Shown here one piece after another: positions 43,195 through 51,908 of a DNA stretch of 64,000 nt. The DNA comes from Microbispora sp. ZYX-F-249 (GTDB lineage Bacteria; Actinomycetota; Actinomycetes; Streptosporangiales; Streptosporangiaceae): contig NZ_JBDJAW010000007.1 in assembly GCF_039649665.1 (NCBI RefSeq), positions 62,001 to 126,000 of the forward strand, in the 5' to 3' direction. A program made the translations under genes and the position numbers. Every line of letters starts with the position of its first letter. Within the stretch, counting starts at the first letter, position 1. A model generated the notes under the pieces. The model did not search any database and had not been told where the DNA came from. It worked only from the letters and a program-made list of their open reading frames with translations.

Positions 43195-44367
43195 ATGGAC
43201 GCCTCCGCACCCCCCGGCGAGCTGCGCACCGACCCGCTTCCCCGTGACGCCAGGAGACGGTTCCTCCGGCTCCGGGGCCGGCGGCTGGACCGGCCCGGCC
43301 CGGCCGCCCGGCTGCTCACCAGCGCCGTGTCGGCCGTCGTCCACGCGGTGACTGCCGCCATCCTGGCCGGCGGCGTCCTCATCATCGTCGGCTGGAAAGG
43401 CAACGTGATCGGCTGGCTGTGCGGCAGCGTGCCCATCGCCATCGCGATCTGGACCAGACCCCGGACGGTCCGGCTCCCGGACGGCGCCGAGGAGGTCACC
43501 AGGGCCGAGGCGCCGGCCCTGTTCGAGGCGGCCGACCGGATCGCCGGCGCGGCCGGGGCGGCGCCGCCCGCCGCGATCTACGTCCACGACCGCCTCTTCC
43601 AGTGCGCCTGCCTGCGGCCCGGGCTGCGACGGCGGCCCGTGTTGCTCGTCGGCCTCCCGCTGCTGCTCACCCTGACGCCGCGCGAGCGGGCCGGCATGCT
43701 CGGCGCGGAGCTCGCGCGCGACGTCAGCGGCGACCCCGGCCGGGGCCTGCTCGCCCCGTCGGCGCTCGCCACCACGGGGGAATGGCGGCACGCGCTGACG
43801 GGCGTGCGGGTGGACCGGTACCGCGACTTCGGCGATCCCCTGCTCGATGCGAGGAGCACCGTCCCGGGGGGCAGGATGGCGTCACAGGCGATCGGCAAGA
43901 TCACCGGCTGGGTGCTGGTGTGGCCCCTGTTCCTCGCCGAACTCGTGCTGCGCCGGCTCGTCTCCGCCCAGTCGCAGCACGCCGTCTACTACGCCGACCA
44001 GGTCGCGGCCCGCGCCGTCTCGTCGCGGGCCGTCGCCGAGTACGTCGACGCCCTCACCACGGCGGAAAGCCGCCTCACCCCCGTCATGGCGGCCGCCAGG
44101 CGCGGGGAGACGGCCGAGGAGATCCGCCGCGCCGTGCTCTCCAGGGACGCCTCCCCCGGCCTCGTGGCCGCGCGCAGGCAGGACTCCCTCGCCGAGCAGA
44201 CGAGCCGGCAGCCGGAGCCGCCGACGGCACTGCGGGCCGTCCTGCTCGAATCGGCCGGCGTCGAGGACGGCACGGTGGGCCTCGGCCCGGGCGAGTCGGA
44301 CCGGATCGACGCCGAGCTGTCGCGTCACCTCGCCCGCACGGTCCGGGAGCTGTCCCGGATCACCTGA
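43195..44367 (+). CDS. M48-like membrane protein without zinc ligands
   Basis: 390-residue protein with the layout of M48-type peptidases. The N-terminal helices are VSAVVHAVTAAILAGGVLIIVG and VIGWLCGSVPIAIAIW, then comes VLLVGLPLLLTLTPRERAGMLGAELARDVSGD. At the HExxH site it reads AELAR (A171-R175): both His are lost and only Glu remains. A later helix (WVLVWPLFLAELVLRRL) and the YYADQVAARAVSSRAVAEY segment follow the family plan, although the third-ligand Glu is unclear. It is probably a non-catalytic relative. It lies alone between the broken small gene and lipA. Confidence 0.7.
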   Translation: MDASAPPGELRTDPLPRDARRRFLRLRGRRLDRPGPAARLLTSAVSAVVHAVTAAILAGGVLIIVGWKGNVIGWLCGSVPIAIAIWTRPRTVRLPDGAEEVTRAEAPALFEAADRIAGAAGAAPPAAIYVHDRLFQCACLRPGLRRRPVLLVGLPLLLTLTPRERAGMLGAELARDVSGDPGRGLLAPSALATTGEWRHALTGVRVDRYRDFGDPLLDARSTVPGGRMASQAIGKITGWVLVWPLFLAELVLRRLVSAQSQHAVYYADQVAARAVSSRAVAEYVDALTTAESRLTPVMAAARRGETAEEIRRAVLSRDASPGLVAARRQDSLAEQTSRQPEPPTALRAVLLESAGVEDGTVGLGPGESDRIDAELSRHLARTVRELSRIT

Positions 44368-44502
44368 AGGCAGGTAATAAGCTGGGTTCGTGAACGAGCG
44401 TTCCGACAGGCACGCAGGCCCGCGTACGGCGCCGGGCCCCGTGCCCCCGCTCGGACCCCGGGCCCGCGGACCGCTGCCGCGGAGTGCTGCGAAGGATGTC
44501 GC

Positions 44503-45444
44503 ATGACCGTCGCTCCTGAAGGCCGAAAGCTCCTCCGCCTGGAGGTGCGCAACAGCCAGACCCCCATCGAGAAGAAGCCGCCGTGGATCAAGACGCGGCT
44601 GCGCAACGGCCCCAACTTCAACGAGATCAAGTCGTTGGTCAAGGGCGCCGGGCTGCACACGGTGTGCCAGGAGGCGGGCTGTCCCAACATCTCCGAGTGC
44701 TGGGAGGACCGCGAGGCGACCTTCCTCATCGGCGGCGACCAGTGCACGCGGCGCTGCGACTTCTGCCAGATCGACACGGGCAAGCCCGCCGAGTACGACA
44801 GGGACGAGCCGCGCCGCGTCGCCGAGTCGGTGCGCCAGATGGGCCTGCGCTACGCCACGGTGACCGGCGTCGCCCGTGACGACCTGCCCGACGGCGGCTC
44901 CTGGCTGTACGCGGAGACCGCCCGGCAGATCCACGAGGCGGTCCCCGGCTGCGGCGTCGAGCTGCTGGTGCCGGACTTCAACGGCGACCGCGGCCAGCTC
45001 GAGGAGGTCTTCTCCAGCAGGCCCGAGGTCTTCGCGCACAACATCGAGACCGTGCCCCGGATCTTCAAGCGGATCCGGCCGGCGTTCCGCTACGAGCGCT
45101 CCCTTGGGGTCATCACCATGGCCCGCGAGGCGGGCCTCGTCACCAAGTCGAACCTCATCCTCGGCATGGGCGAGGAGCGCGAGGAGATCACCCAGGCGCT
45201 GCGCGACCTCCACGAGGCCGGCTGCGACCTGGTGACGATCACGCAGTACCTGCGTCCGACCCCGCGTCACCACCCGGTGGACCGCTGGGTCAAGCCCGAG
45301 GAGTTCGTGGAACTCCAGCAGGAGGCCGAGGAGATCGGCTTCGCCGGCGTCATGTCCGGCCCGCTCGTGCGCTCGTCCTACCGGGCCGGCCGCCTCTACC
45401 AGCAGGCCGTCGCCGCCCGCGTTGGCGAGTCTCGTTTTCATTAA
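44503..45444 (+). CDS. lipA: Lipoyl synthase
   Basis: 313-residue radical SAM enzyme that inserts two sulfurs into octanoyl groups on lipoyl domains. The auxiliary cluster Cys are in [12 protein letters not shown], the radical SAM cluster is CTRRCDFC, and the C-terminal Ser ligand motif is RSSYRAG. ATG 44503 has GAAGGA 7 nt upstream. Unlike its neighbour LipB, every key residue is present. The Fe-S/sulfur genes at 19.6-22.6 kb fit its cofactor need. Confidence 0.95.
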   Translation: MTVAPEGRKLLRLEVRNSQTPIEKKPPWIKTRLRNGPNFNEIKSLVKGAGLHTVCQEAGCPNISECWEDREATFLIGGDQCTRRCDFCQIDTGKPAEYDRDEPRRVAESVRQMGLRYATVTGVARDDLPDGGSWLYAETARQIHEAVPGCGVELLVPDFNGDRGQLEEVFSSRPEVFAHNIETVPRIFKRIRPAFRYERSLGVITMAREAGLVTKSNLILGMGEEREEITQALRDLHEAGCDLVTITQYLRPTPRHHPVDRWVKPEEFVELQQEAEEIGFAGVMSGPLVRSSYRAGRLYQQAVAARVGESRFH

Positions 45445-45460
45445 GTCAGCTCGACGTTTG

Positions 45461-45466
45461 TATCCT
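45461..45466 (+). promoter_or_regulatory. Leaderless -10 box of the DUF4191 gene
   Basis: TATCCT ends 7 nt before ATG 45474. Confidence 0.55.
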
Positions 45467-45473
45467 TCACACC

Positions 45474-46145
45474 ATGGCGAAAGACGCAGCGTCTCCGGGG
45501 CGCCTCAAGCAGCTCCGGATGGTCGCACAGATCATTCAGCAGGCGAACCCCAAGGGTATGCCGATCGTCTACGCGTCGGCTCTGGGCACGCTCGTCCTGT
45601 TCATCGTCCTTGGCGTGATCTTCGGCTGGACGTGGATCGTGTTCGGCGTCTTCGCCGCCGTCCTGGTCGGGATGATCGTCTTCAGCCGCTTCGCGCAGCG
45701 GTCGCAGTACTCGTTGCTCCACGGCCAGCCGGGGGCGACGTACGCGATCCTGCAGAGCCTGCGCGGCACCTGGTACGTCGAGGAGAAGCCGGTCGCGGTC
45801 AACCGCGACCAGGACCTCGTCTTCCGGGTCGTCGGATATCCGGGGGTCATCCTCGTCTCCGAGGGCCCGCCCAGCCGGGTGCAGCGCATGCTCGTCGCGG
45901 AGAAGAAGCGCGTGCAGCGGGTCGCGGTCGACGTGCCCGTCTACGACATCCAGTGCGGTGACGCGGAGGGCCAGGTCCCCCTGGCCAAGCTGCAGCGGCA
46001 CGTGATGAAGCTGCCCCGCAACCTGAAGAAGGGCGCGGTGTCCGAGGTCAACAACCGGATGCGCGCGCTCACCCCGGCCATGCCGCTGCCGAAGGGCCCC
46101 ATTCCCAAGGGCGCCCGGATGCCGCGCGGCCCGAAGATGCGCTGA
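45474..46145 (+). CDS. DUF4191 domain membrane protein
   Basis: 223-residue actinobacterial protein of DUF4191 (M. tuberculosis Rv2219). A polar start (LKQLRMVAQIIQQANPKGM) leads to two membrane helices (PIVYASALGTLVLFIVLGVIFG and WIVFGVFAAVLVGMIVF). The C-terminal domain has YSLLHGQPGATYAILQSL and GVILVSEGPPSRVQRML. The tail is Pro/Lys/Arg-rich. No function is known, but the position between lipA and glnA is conserved. The start is leaderless, ATG 45474. Confidence 0.9.
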   Translation: MAKDAASPGRLKQLRMVAQIIQQANPKGMPIVYASALGTLVLFIVLGVIFGWTWIVFGVFAAVLVGMIVFSRFAQRSQYSLLHGQPGATYAILQSLRGTWYVEEKPVAVNRDQDLVFRVVGYPGVILVSEGPPSRVQRMLVAEKKRVQRVAVDVPVYDIQCGDAEGQVPLAKLQRHVMKLPRNLKKGAVSEVNNRMRALTPAMPLPKGPIPKGARMPRGPKMR

Positions 46146-46150
46146 CGGCG

Positions 46151-46948
46151 TTGGATCTCGTGGGCAGGCGGCCGGTCTCCCGGTCGCAGACCTCCCGGGC
46201 CAACCGGGGCTGGTGGGACGGCGCGGCCGACGAGTACCAGGCCGAGCACGGCGGCTTCCTGCGCGACGACGGCTTCGTGTGGTGCCCCGAGGGGCTGGAC
46301 GAGGCCGACGCCCGGCTGCTGGGCGACGTGACGGGGCGCCGGGTCCTGGAGATCGGCTGCGGCGCCGGCCAGTGCGGCCGGTGGCTGCTGGGGCGCGGCG
46401 CGGCGGTCGCCGCCGTCGACCTGTCCTACCGGCAGTTGCAGCACTCCCGGCGGATCGACATGTCCGCCGGGGTGACCCTGCCCGTCGTCCAGGCCGACGC
46501 CGAGACACTGCCGTTCGCCGACCGGTCGTTCGACCTCGCGTGCTCGGCCTACGGCGCGCTGCCGTTCGTGGCCGACGCCGGGGCGGTGCTGGCCGAGGTG
46601 CGGCGCGTGCTGCGGCCGGGCGGCCGGTTCGTGTTCTCCGTCAGCCACCCCGTCCGGTGGGCCTTCCCCGACGATCCGGGCCCGCGCGGCCTGACCGCCG
46701 ACCGCCCCTACTTCGACCGCTCGCCGTACGTGGAGTTCGGCGACGACGGCGAGCCGTCGTACGTGGAGCACCACCGGACGATGGGCGACTGGGTGGGCCT
46801 GATCGCCGCCTCCGGCCTCGTGCTGACCGGGCTGACCGAGCCGGAGTGGCCGCCGGGTCACGACCGCACGTGGGGCGGCTGGAGTCCGCTGCGCGGGCGC
46901 CTGCTGCCCGGCACAGCGATCTTCCAGTGCGTGCGGGCCGCGTCGTAG
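46151..46948 (+). CDS. Class I SAM-dependent methyltransferase
   Basis: 265 residues. The SAM site is VLEIGCGAGQCGRWLL (motif I), with VAAVDLS (motif II), FDLACSAYGALPFV (post II) and LRPGGRFVFSV (motif III). The aromatic N-terminus NRGWWDGAADEYQAEHG and the late DWVGLIAASGLV resemble actinobacterial homologues found next to lipA/DUF4191. The substrate is unknown. TTG 46151 is the longest start; GTG 46160 is possible. It lies 5 bp after DUF4191, probably in one operon. Confidence 0.88.
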   Translation: MDLVGRRPVSRSQTSRANRGWWDGAADEYQAEHGGFLRDDGFVWCPEGLDEADARLLGDVTGRRVLEIGCGAGQCGRWLLGRGAAVAAVDLSYRQLQHSRRIDMSAGVTLPVVQADAETLPFADRSFDLACSAYGALPFVADAGAVLAEVRRVLRPGGRFVFSVSHPVRWAFPDDPGPRGLTADRPYFDRSPYVEFGDDGEPSYVEHHRTMGDWVGLIAASGLVLTGLTEPEWPPGHDRTWGGWSPLRGRLLPGTAIFQCVRAAS

Positions 46949-46994
46949 GACCCGGCGAAGGGCGGCTTCGTGTTCCCCGGCCCGCTCGCATGCG

Positions 46995-48281
46995 TCAGGC
47001 GAAGTAACGCAGCCAGACGTACACCCAGGCCATCGTGATGCTCAGCGCGGTGACGAGGATGCCGTACCTGGTGAACTGCCAGAAGCCGATGCGGTGGCCG
47101 GTGCGGGCGGCGATGCCGATGGCGACGACGTTGGCGCTGGCCGCCACCGCGGTGCCGTTGCCGCTGAAGTCGGCCCCCAGGGCGAAGGACCACCACAGCG
47201 CCTGCCCTGTCTGCGCGTCGGGGGCCTGGGCGACCATCTCCTCGACGACGGGCACCATCGTGGCGACGTAGGGGATGTTGTCGAAGAACGCGCCGAGCAC
47301 GCCGGAGCCGAACAGCAGCGCCGTGGCCGCGAGGAAGTAGTCGTCACCGAGCGCGCCGACGGCCCAGCCGCCGATCGTCGCGATGACACCGGTGTTCACC
47401 AGCCCGGCGACCATAACGAACAGGCCCATGAAGAAGACCAGCGTGCTCCACTCGACCTCACGCAGGACGTCGGACACGTCGGTGCGGGACACCAGCAGCA
47501 TCACCCCGGCGCCCACCAGGGCGACGATCGACGGCTCCACGTGCACCACGGCGTGCAGGCAGAATCCGGCGACCACCCCGCCGAGCACGATCATGCACCG
47601 CACGAGCAGGCGCGGGTCGGTGATCGCCCGCCGTTCCTGCAGCGCCATCACCGCCTCGACCCGCTCGGGGTCGTAGCGGAACGACGTGCGGAAGAGCACC
47701 CGGGTCAGCAGCACGAACACCACGAAGATGACGACCACGATCGGCGCCATGTGGATCAGGAAGTCGTTGAACGTCAGCCCGGCGCGGCTGCCGATGATGA
47801 TGTTGGGCGGGTCGCCGATGAGTGTCGCCGCCCCGCCGATGTTGGACGCGAGGACCTCGGCGATGAGGTACGGCTGGGCCGGGACGCGGAGCCGGTCGCA
47901 GACCACCACGGTGACCGGTGCGACGAGCATGATCGTCGTGACGTTGTCCAGGAACGGCGAGGCGACCGCGGTGATGACCATCAGCATGACCATGAGCCGG
48001 TACGGCCGGCCCTTGGATTTCTTCGCCGCCCAGATGGCGAGGTAGTCGAAGACCCCCGTCTGCTTGACGATCCCGACAATGATCATCATGCCGAGCAGCA
48101 GGAAGACGACGTTCCAGTCGATGCCCGCGGTCTCGGAGAAGAACACCTCGTCGCCGGGGATCAGCCCCAGGACGGCCATCGCGCCGGCGGCGACGAGGAC
48201 CACCTTGACCTTGTGCACCTTCTCCGACGCGATGAAGACGAAGGCCGCCAGGAAGATCGAGAAGGAGACGACCGCGCTCAC
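46995..48281 (-). CDS. SLC13/ArsB-NhaD type permease
   Basis: 428-residue ion transporter with about eleven hydrophobic helices, start VSAVVSFSIFLAAFVFIASE. Family motifs are SPFLDNVTTIMLVAPV, a GDPPNIIIGSRAG loop (NhaD/ArsB-like) and the repeat-half counterpart AFFDNIPYVATMVPV. Na+/H+ exchange or anion export are the usual activities. GTG 48281 has GGGG 8 nt upstream; a GTG at 48335 would add 18 residues. It is the last gene of a slipin, KhtT-N, CBS and permease run, which suggests regulated ion transport. Confidence 0.88.
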   Translation of the reverse strand: MSAVVSFSIFLAAFVFIASEKVHKVKVVLVAAGAMAVLGLIPGDEVFFSETAGIDWNVVFLLLGMMIIVGIVKQTGVFDYLAIWAAKKSKGRPYRLMVMLMVITAVASPFLDNVTTIMLVAPVTVVVCDRLRVPAQPYLIAEVLASNIGGAATLIGDPPNIIIGSRAGLTFNDFLIHMAPIVVVIFVVFVLLTRVLFRTSFRYDPERVEAVMALQERRAITDPRLLVRCMIVLGGVVAGFCLHAVVHVEPSIVALVGAGVMLLVSRTDVSDVLREVEWSTLVFFMGLFVMVAGLVNTGVIATIGGWAVGALGDDYFLAATALLFGSGVLGAFFDNIPYVATMVPVVEEMVAQAPDAQTGQALWWSFALGADFSGNGTAVAASANVVAIGIAARTGHRIGFWQFTRYGILVTALSITMAWVYVWLRYFA

Positions 48282-48544
48282 GTGCGGCGCCCCGGGGGTC
48301 CGGCGACGAGCGTACGGCGGGCGGAGTTCCGGCACGGCGTGCGGATGGGACGGCGCCGCGACGACGGCATGGTGAAGCGGTGAATGATCAGACCTCCGGA
48401 TCAGGGAAATGCCGCAGAACGCGACGCGAACGGACGCGACGCGATCCGCGGCCGAAGAGAACGGGCGGCCCGCGACTCACCTGTGGCGGTCACTCGGAGC
48501 GCCGGACTGAGGGTGCGGGGCGGCCCGCGACGTGTTCGCGGCGG
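48282..48544. other. Gap with an imperfect 33-bp direct repeat
   Basis: No gene is visible in these 263 bp. The end of the CBS gene is partly duplicated: GGGCGGCCCGCGAC...GCGGTCACTC occurs at 48464-48495 and again at 48519-48550, 55 bp apart. A TACGCT box lies about 30 nt before the permease start. Confidence 0.45.
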
Positions 48545-49051
48545 TCACTCACCCGGCGGGACGAGCGCCAGGCTGGTGAGCAGCCGCTCCAAAGTGATCG
48601 CCCCGGCCAGGGTGCCGTCGGGGCCGACGACCGCGGCGATGGGACTGCGCAGCCGCGTCATGAGGGCGGCCACTTCGAGCAGGGTCGCGTCGAGGGACAC
48701 CGTCACCGGCCTGGGCGGCTGGGACGGCAGGCAGTCTCCCACCGTTATGCCGGCCAGTTCCTGCCAGAAACGGTCGGCGTGGGCCTCGTCGATGGCCCGG
48801 GCGAGCGCCGGGTCCTCCTGGTAGGCGCCGGGAACCGCGAGACGCAGGACCTGCGTGCCGGGAAGCACCCATCCCGGCCGTCCCCCGTCGTCCACGACGA
48901 TCAACCCGGGCATCCGGTTCAGCACCATGATCCGTACGGCCCGGGCGACGGAGTCGTGGACGGTCACCGTCGGCAGGTTCACAACGACATCGCGCGCTTG
49001 CATCAGGGCATCACATCGATCGGGGAGGCGGACGGTTTCGGTCGTGGTCAT
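48545..49051 (-). CDS. CBS-domain protein
   Basis: 168-residue protein that is essentially two CBS motifs: [32 protein letters not shown] (~22-53) and [32 protein letters not shown] (~120-150). The Bateman module probably binds adenine nucleotides and modulates a partner. The ATG overlaps the upstream KhtT-like stop by 4 nt and the SLC13 permease follows, so it is the likely energy or ligand sensor of the transporter. Confidence 0.85.
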   Translation of the reverse strand: MTTTETVRLPDRCDALMQARDVVVNLPTVTVHDSVARAVRIMVLNRMPGLIVVDDGGRPGWVLPGTQVLRLAVPGAYQEDPALARAIDEAHADRFWQELAGITVGDCLPSQPPRPVTVSLDATLLEVAALMTRLRSPIAAVVGPDGTLAGAITLERLLTSLALVPPGE

Positions 49052-49323
49052 CGGGCCGCCTCCACGAACTCGGCGAAGCGGCGTTCCAGATGGGCGAGCC
49101 GATCGAGGACGGGCCTGCTGTGCAGGATGTCGGCGAGCTGGTCGGCCTCGCGCTGGTCCAGGGTGATCGCCTGCAGCGGCGTGTCGGGCTCCGCGGAGTC
49201 GTAGACGAGAAGCCGGCGACGGCCGGACTTCTCCACGAGCACGCCGAAGCGCTGCCCGTCGCGGGTGACGCACTGGTGCACCACGGTCGCGACGCCGGGC
49301 AGGGTGGCGCGGGTCACGTCCAT
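49048..49323 (-). CDS. KhtT N-terminal-like regulatory protein
   Basis: 91-residue protein. The start ([42 protein letters not shown]) matches the N-terminal domain of KhtT/AmhM-type regulatory subunits of K+/H+ antiporters, as I know them. The RCK_C ligand domain of those proteins is absent; a short helix ([19 protein letters not shown]) ends the chain. It overlaps the CBS gene by 4 nt. It lies 33 bp downstream of the slipin gene. Confidence 0.72.
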   Translation of the reverse strand: MDVTRATLPGVATVVHQCVTRDGQRFGVLVEKSGRRRLLVYDSAEPDTPLQAITLDQREADQLADILHSRPVLDRLAHLERRFAEFVEAAR

Positions 49324-49356
49324 CTCAGCTACCTCCGATCGGTGACAGGGCCGGGA

Positions 49357-50043
49357 TCAGGTCCCGTTCCGCGCCTGTTCCACACGGGCCTGTTCCACAC
49401 GGGCCTGTTCCACACGGGCCTGTTCCACACGGGCCTGTTCCACACGGGCCTGTTCCACACGGGCCTGTTCCGCACGGGCCGCGTAGCCCTCGGCCCAGCG
49501 GACGAGGTCGGCCTTGAGCCGCACCTCGACGCGGTGCAGGTCGATGACGGCCACCTCGACGCCCCACTCGCGGGTGCGGCGGCTGATCCTCGCCGACAGG
49601 TCGCGCAGGCTCTCCCCGGTCGGCTGCGCCAGCTCCACCAGGTCGCGCTCCGCGACGTGGGCGCGGATCTCCGCCTCCGTGGCCGCGAGGGTGGCCGGTT
49701 CCGACAGGCCGGGGTCCAGGGCGTACGCGGCCGGATCCCGCACGGACGCCAGCCCGGTGCCGTTCACGGTCACCGCGACGCCGTCCGCGGTCACGGCGTC
49801 GAGCCACAGCAAATCGAGAAGAGCCGGGCCCAGCGGGACGCGTACGGCGCGGTCGGCACCCGGCAGCACGGCGGCGAGGCCGGGCTCCTTGACCGCGGCG
49901 AGGCAGCCGAATCGGAACACCACCAGTCGTTCTCCCTCCTTGACGACGCGGAGCGCGGCGACGGCCGACACGACCAGCAGCACTCCGGCCGCGACCGCCC
50001 ACGCGGCGAGCGGCGCCTGGGAACCGAGGCCCGCCGGCGTCAT
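49357..50043 (-). CDS. Slipin/SPFH (band 7) protein with VEQAR repeats
   Basis: 228-residue membrane-associated SPFH protein. One helix (LAAWAVAAGVLLVVSAVAAL, ~11-30) is followed by the band-7 core RVVKEGERLVVFRFG...LDLLWLDAVTADGVAVTVNG and WGVEVAVIDLHRVEVRL. The C-terminus is an RVEQA pentapeptide repeated about seven times (to the end ARNGT), encoded by 15-bp repeats and likely a charged helix. Slipins scaffold membrane domains and regulate transporters. It is the first gene of the slipin-KhtT-CBS-permease operon, divergent from a two-component system. Confidence 0.82.
   Translation of the reverse strand: MTPAGLGSQAPLAAWAVAAGVLLVVSAVAALRVVKEGERLVVFRFGCLAAVKEPGLAAVLPGADRAVRVPLGPALLDLLWLDAVTADGVAVTVNGTGLASVRDPAAYALDPGLSEPATLAATEAEIRAHVAERDLVELAQPTGESLRDLSARISRRTREWGVEVAVIDLHRVEVRLKADLVRWAEGYAARAEQARVEQARVEQARVEQARVEQARVEQARVEQARNGT
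49370..49485. repeat. 15-bp tandem repeat in the slipin gene
   Basis: Six perfect copies of CACACGGGCCTGTTC (49381-49470) with partial copies on both sides encode the VEQAR repeats on the minus strand. Confidence 0.9.
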
Positions 50044-50216
50044 CGCGCCCCCTCTCCGTCCCGTCGTCTCCTGTGGCTCCAGTCTTCGAGACGGCGCGGG
50101 CCACCACCATCGGGTGCGGCACCCATATCGGGAGAGGTATGACATGTAGACAGGCCCGCGCGATGGGGGGCAGCCCGCATGGACAGCGGCGTACGAGAAC
50201 GAGCAGGCTGTGAGCC

Positions 50217-51230
50217 GTGAACGAGCGCACCGACCCCCAGACCGGCCGAGCGGCGGCCCGGGCGCGGCACCCGGCCCGCGCCCTGTTCTGGCGGCTGTTC
50301 GCGATCAACGGGCTGGTCTTCACCGTCGGGACGTTCGTGCTCGCGCTCTCCCCCGCCACGGTGTCCTCACCGGTCCTGCTCGCCGAGGTCCCGGTCCTGA
50401 CCGTGGGGCTGGCCCTGATCATCACGGCCAACGCGCTGCTGATCCGCAAGAGCCTGGCCCCACTCGGCGCCCTCACCACCCTCATGCGGCGGGTCGACCT
50501 GCTGAGGGGCGGCGACCGGCTCACCGACAGCGGCAACGGCGATCTCGCCCAGCTGATCGCCACGTTCAACGAGATGCTCGAACGTCTCGAAGCCGAGCGC
50601 AGCGCCAGCAGCGCGTACGCGCTGGCCGCGCAGGAGGGGGAACGGCGCAGGATCGCACGCGAGCTGCACGACGAGATCGGCCAGAGCCTCACGGTGGCCC
50701 TGCTGTCGCTCAAGCGCGTCGTCGACCGGGCGCCCGAGGAGCTCCGGGAGGAGCTGTGCTCCGCGCAGGAGACGGTCCGGGCCAGCCTGGACGAGGTACG
50801 GCAGGTCGCCAGACGGCTGCGGCCCGGAGTCCTGGAGGACCTCGGCCTGCACAGTGCGCTGAGCGCGCTGAGCAGCGATTTCTCGCAGGCGAGCGGGATC
50901 GCGATCACCCGTGAGGTGGACCCCGCCCTGCCCGCTCTCAGCGGCGAGGTCGAACTCGTCCTCTACCGGATCGCGCAGGAGGGGTTGACGAACGTGGCCA
51001 GGCACTCGCGGGCCCGCCACGCGGAGCTGTCACTGACGCAGAAAAAGGGACAGCTCACGCTGCGCATCGCCGACGACGGGCGCGGGGGCGTCCACAAGGA
51101 GGGCGCCGGGATCCGCGGCATGCGCGAGCGCGCCCTTCTCATCGGCGCCCGGCTGACCGTCGACTCCCCGCCCGGCGGCGGCACCGACGTACGTCTGGTC
51201 GTACCCCCACACGCGGTGAAGGAGAGCTGA
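50217..51230 (+). CDS. NarL-type sensor histidine kinase
   Basis: 337-residue kinase. Two helices (LFWRLFAINGLVFTVGTFVLAL and VPVLTVGLALIITANALLI) enclose a very short loop, followed by a HAMP-like region (LRGGDRLTDSGNGDLAQLIATFNEMLERLE). HisKA_3 is EGERRRIARELHDEIGQSLTVALLSL. The ATPase has AQEGLTNVARHS, DDGRGG and GIRGMRERALLIG. The short outer loop suggests membrane or cytoplasmic sensing. It is followed by its regulator 3 bp later and is divergent from the slipin operon. Confidence 0.9.
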   Translation: MNERTDPQTGRAAARARHPARALFWRLFAINGLVFTVGTFVLALSPATVSSPVLLAEVPVLTVGLALIITANALLIRKSLAPLGALTTLMRRVDLLRGGDRLTDSGNGDLAQLIATFNEMLERLEAERSASSAYALAAQEGERRRIARELHDEIGQSLTVALLSLKRVVDRAPEELREELCSAQETVRASLDEVRQVARRLRPGVLEDLGLHSALSALSSDFSQASGIAITREVDPALPALSGEVELVLYRIAQEGLTNVARHSRARHAELSLTQKKGQLTLRIADDGRGGVHKEGAGIRGMRERALLIGARLTVDSPPGGGTDVRLVVPPHAVKES

Positions 51231-51233
51231 TCC

Positions 51234-51890
51234 GTGGGAACCCCCAGAACCCGCATCCTGCTGGCCGACGACCACGCGCTGGTCCGGCGCGGGCTGCGGC
51301 TGATCCTCGACGCGGAGCCCGATCTCGAGGTGGTCGCCGAGGCCGCCGACGGCGCCGAGGCGGTCGAGGCCGTCCGAGCGGCGGAGATCGACCTCGCCAT
51401 CCTCGACATCGCGATGCCCCGGATGACCGGGATCCAGGCGGCGCGCGAGATCTCACGGCTCGCGCCCCACGTCCGGATACTGATCCTGTCGATGTACGAC
51501 AACGAGCAGTACTTCTTCGAGGCGCTCAAGGCCGGCGCGTCGGGCTACGTGCTCAAGTCGGTCGCCGACCAGGACCTCCTGGAGGCCTGCCGGGCGGCGA
51601 TGCGCGGGGAGCCCTTCCTCTACCCGGGCGCGGTCACCGCCCTCATCCGCGACTACCTCCAGCGTGCCCGGCAGGGCGAGCGCATGCCGGACAGCATCCT
51701 GACGCCGCGGGAGGAGGAGATCGTCAAGCTCATCGCCGAGGGCAACTCGGCCAAGGAGATCGCGGAGACGCTCTTCATCAGCGTGAAGACCGTGGACAGG
51801 CACCGCGCGAACATCCTGCAGAAGCTCGGCATGCGCGACCGGCTCGAACTGACCCGTTACGCCATCCGCGCCGGCCTCGTCGAACCCTGA
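51234..51890 (+). CDS. NarL/FixJ-type response regulator
   Basis: 218-residue regulator. The receiver begins ILLADDHALVRRGL with phospho-Asp in LAILDIAMPRMTG (about residue 56) and Lys in YVLKSVADQD. The LuxR helix-turn-helix is LTPREEEIVKLIAEGNSAKEIAETLFISVKTVDRHRANI. GTG 51234 follows the kinase stop by 3 nt, so the two form an operon. Control of the divergent slipin/CBS/permease genes is inferred from position alone. Confidence 0.92.
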   Translation: MGTPRTRILLADDHALVRRGLRLILDAEPDLEVVAEAADGAEAVEAVRAAEIDLAILDIAMPRMTGIQAAREISRLAPHVRILILSMYDNEQYFFEALKAGASGYVLKSVADQDLLEACRAAMRGEPFLYPGAVTALIRDYLQRARQGERMPDSILTPREEEIVKLIAEGNSAKEIAETLFISVKTVDRHRANILQKLGMRDRLELTRYAIRAGLVEP

Positions 51891-51908
51891 CCGGGGCCTG
51901 CCGCGATG

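Noticed and set aside
49381..49470. Transposon end or attachment site
   Set aside because: The repeats are in frame, encode VEQAR units and have no target duplication or integrase nearby.
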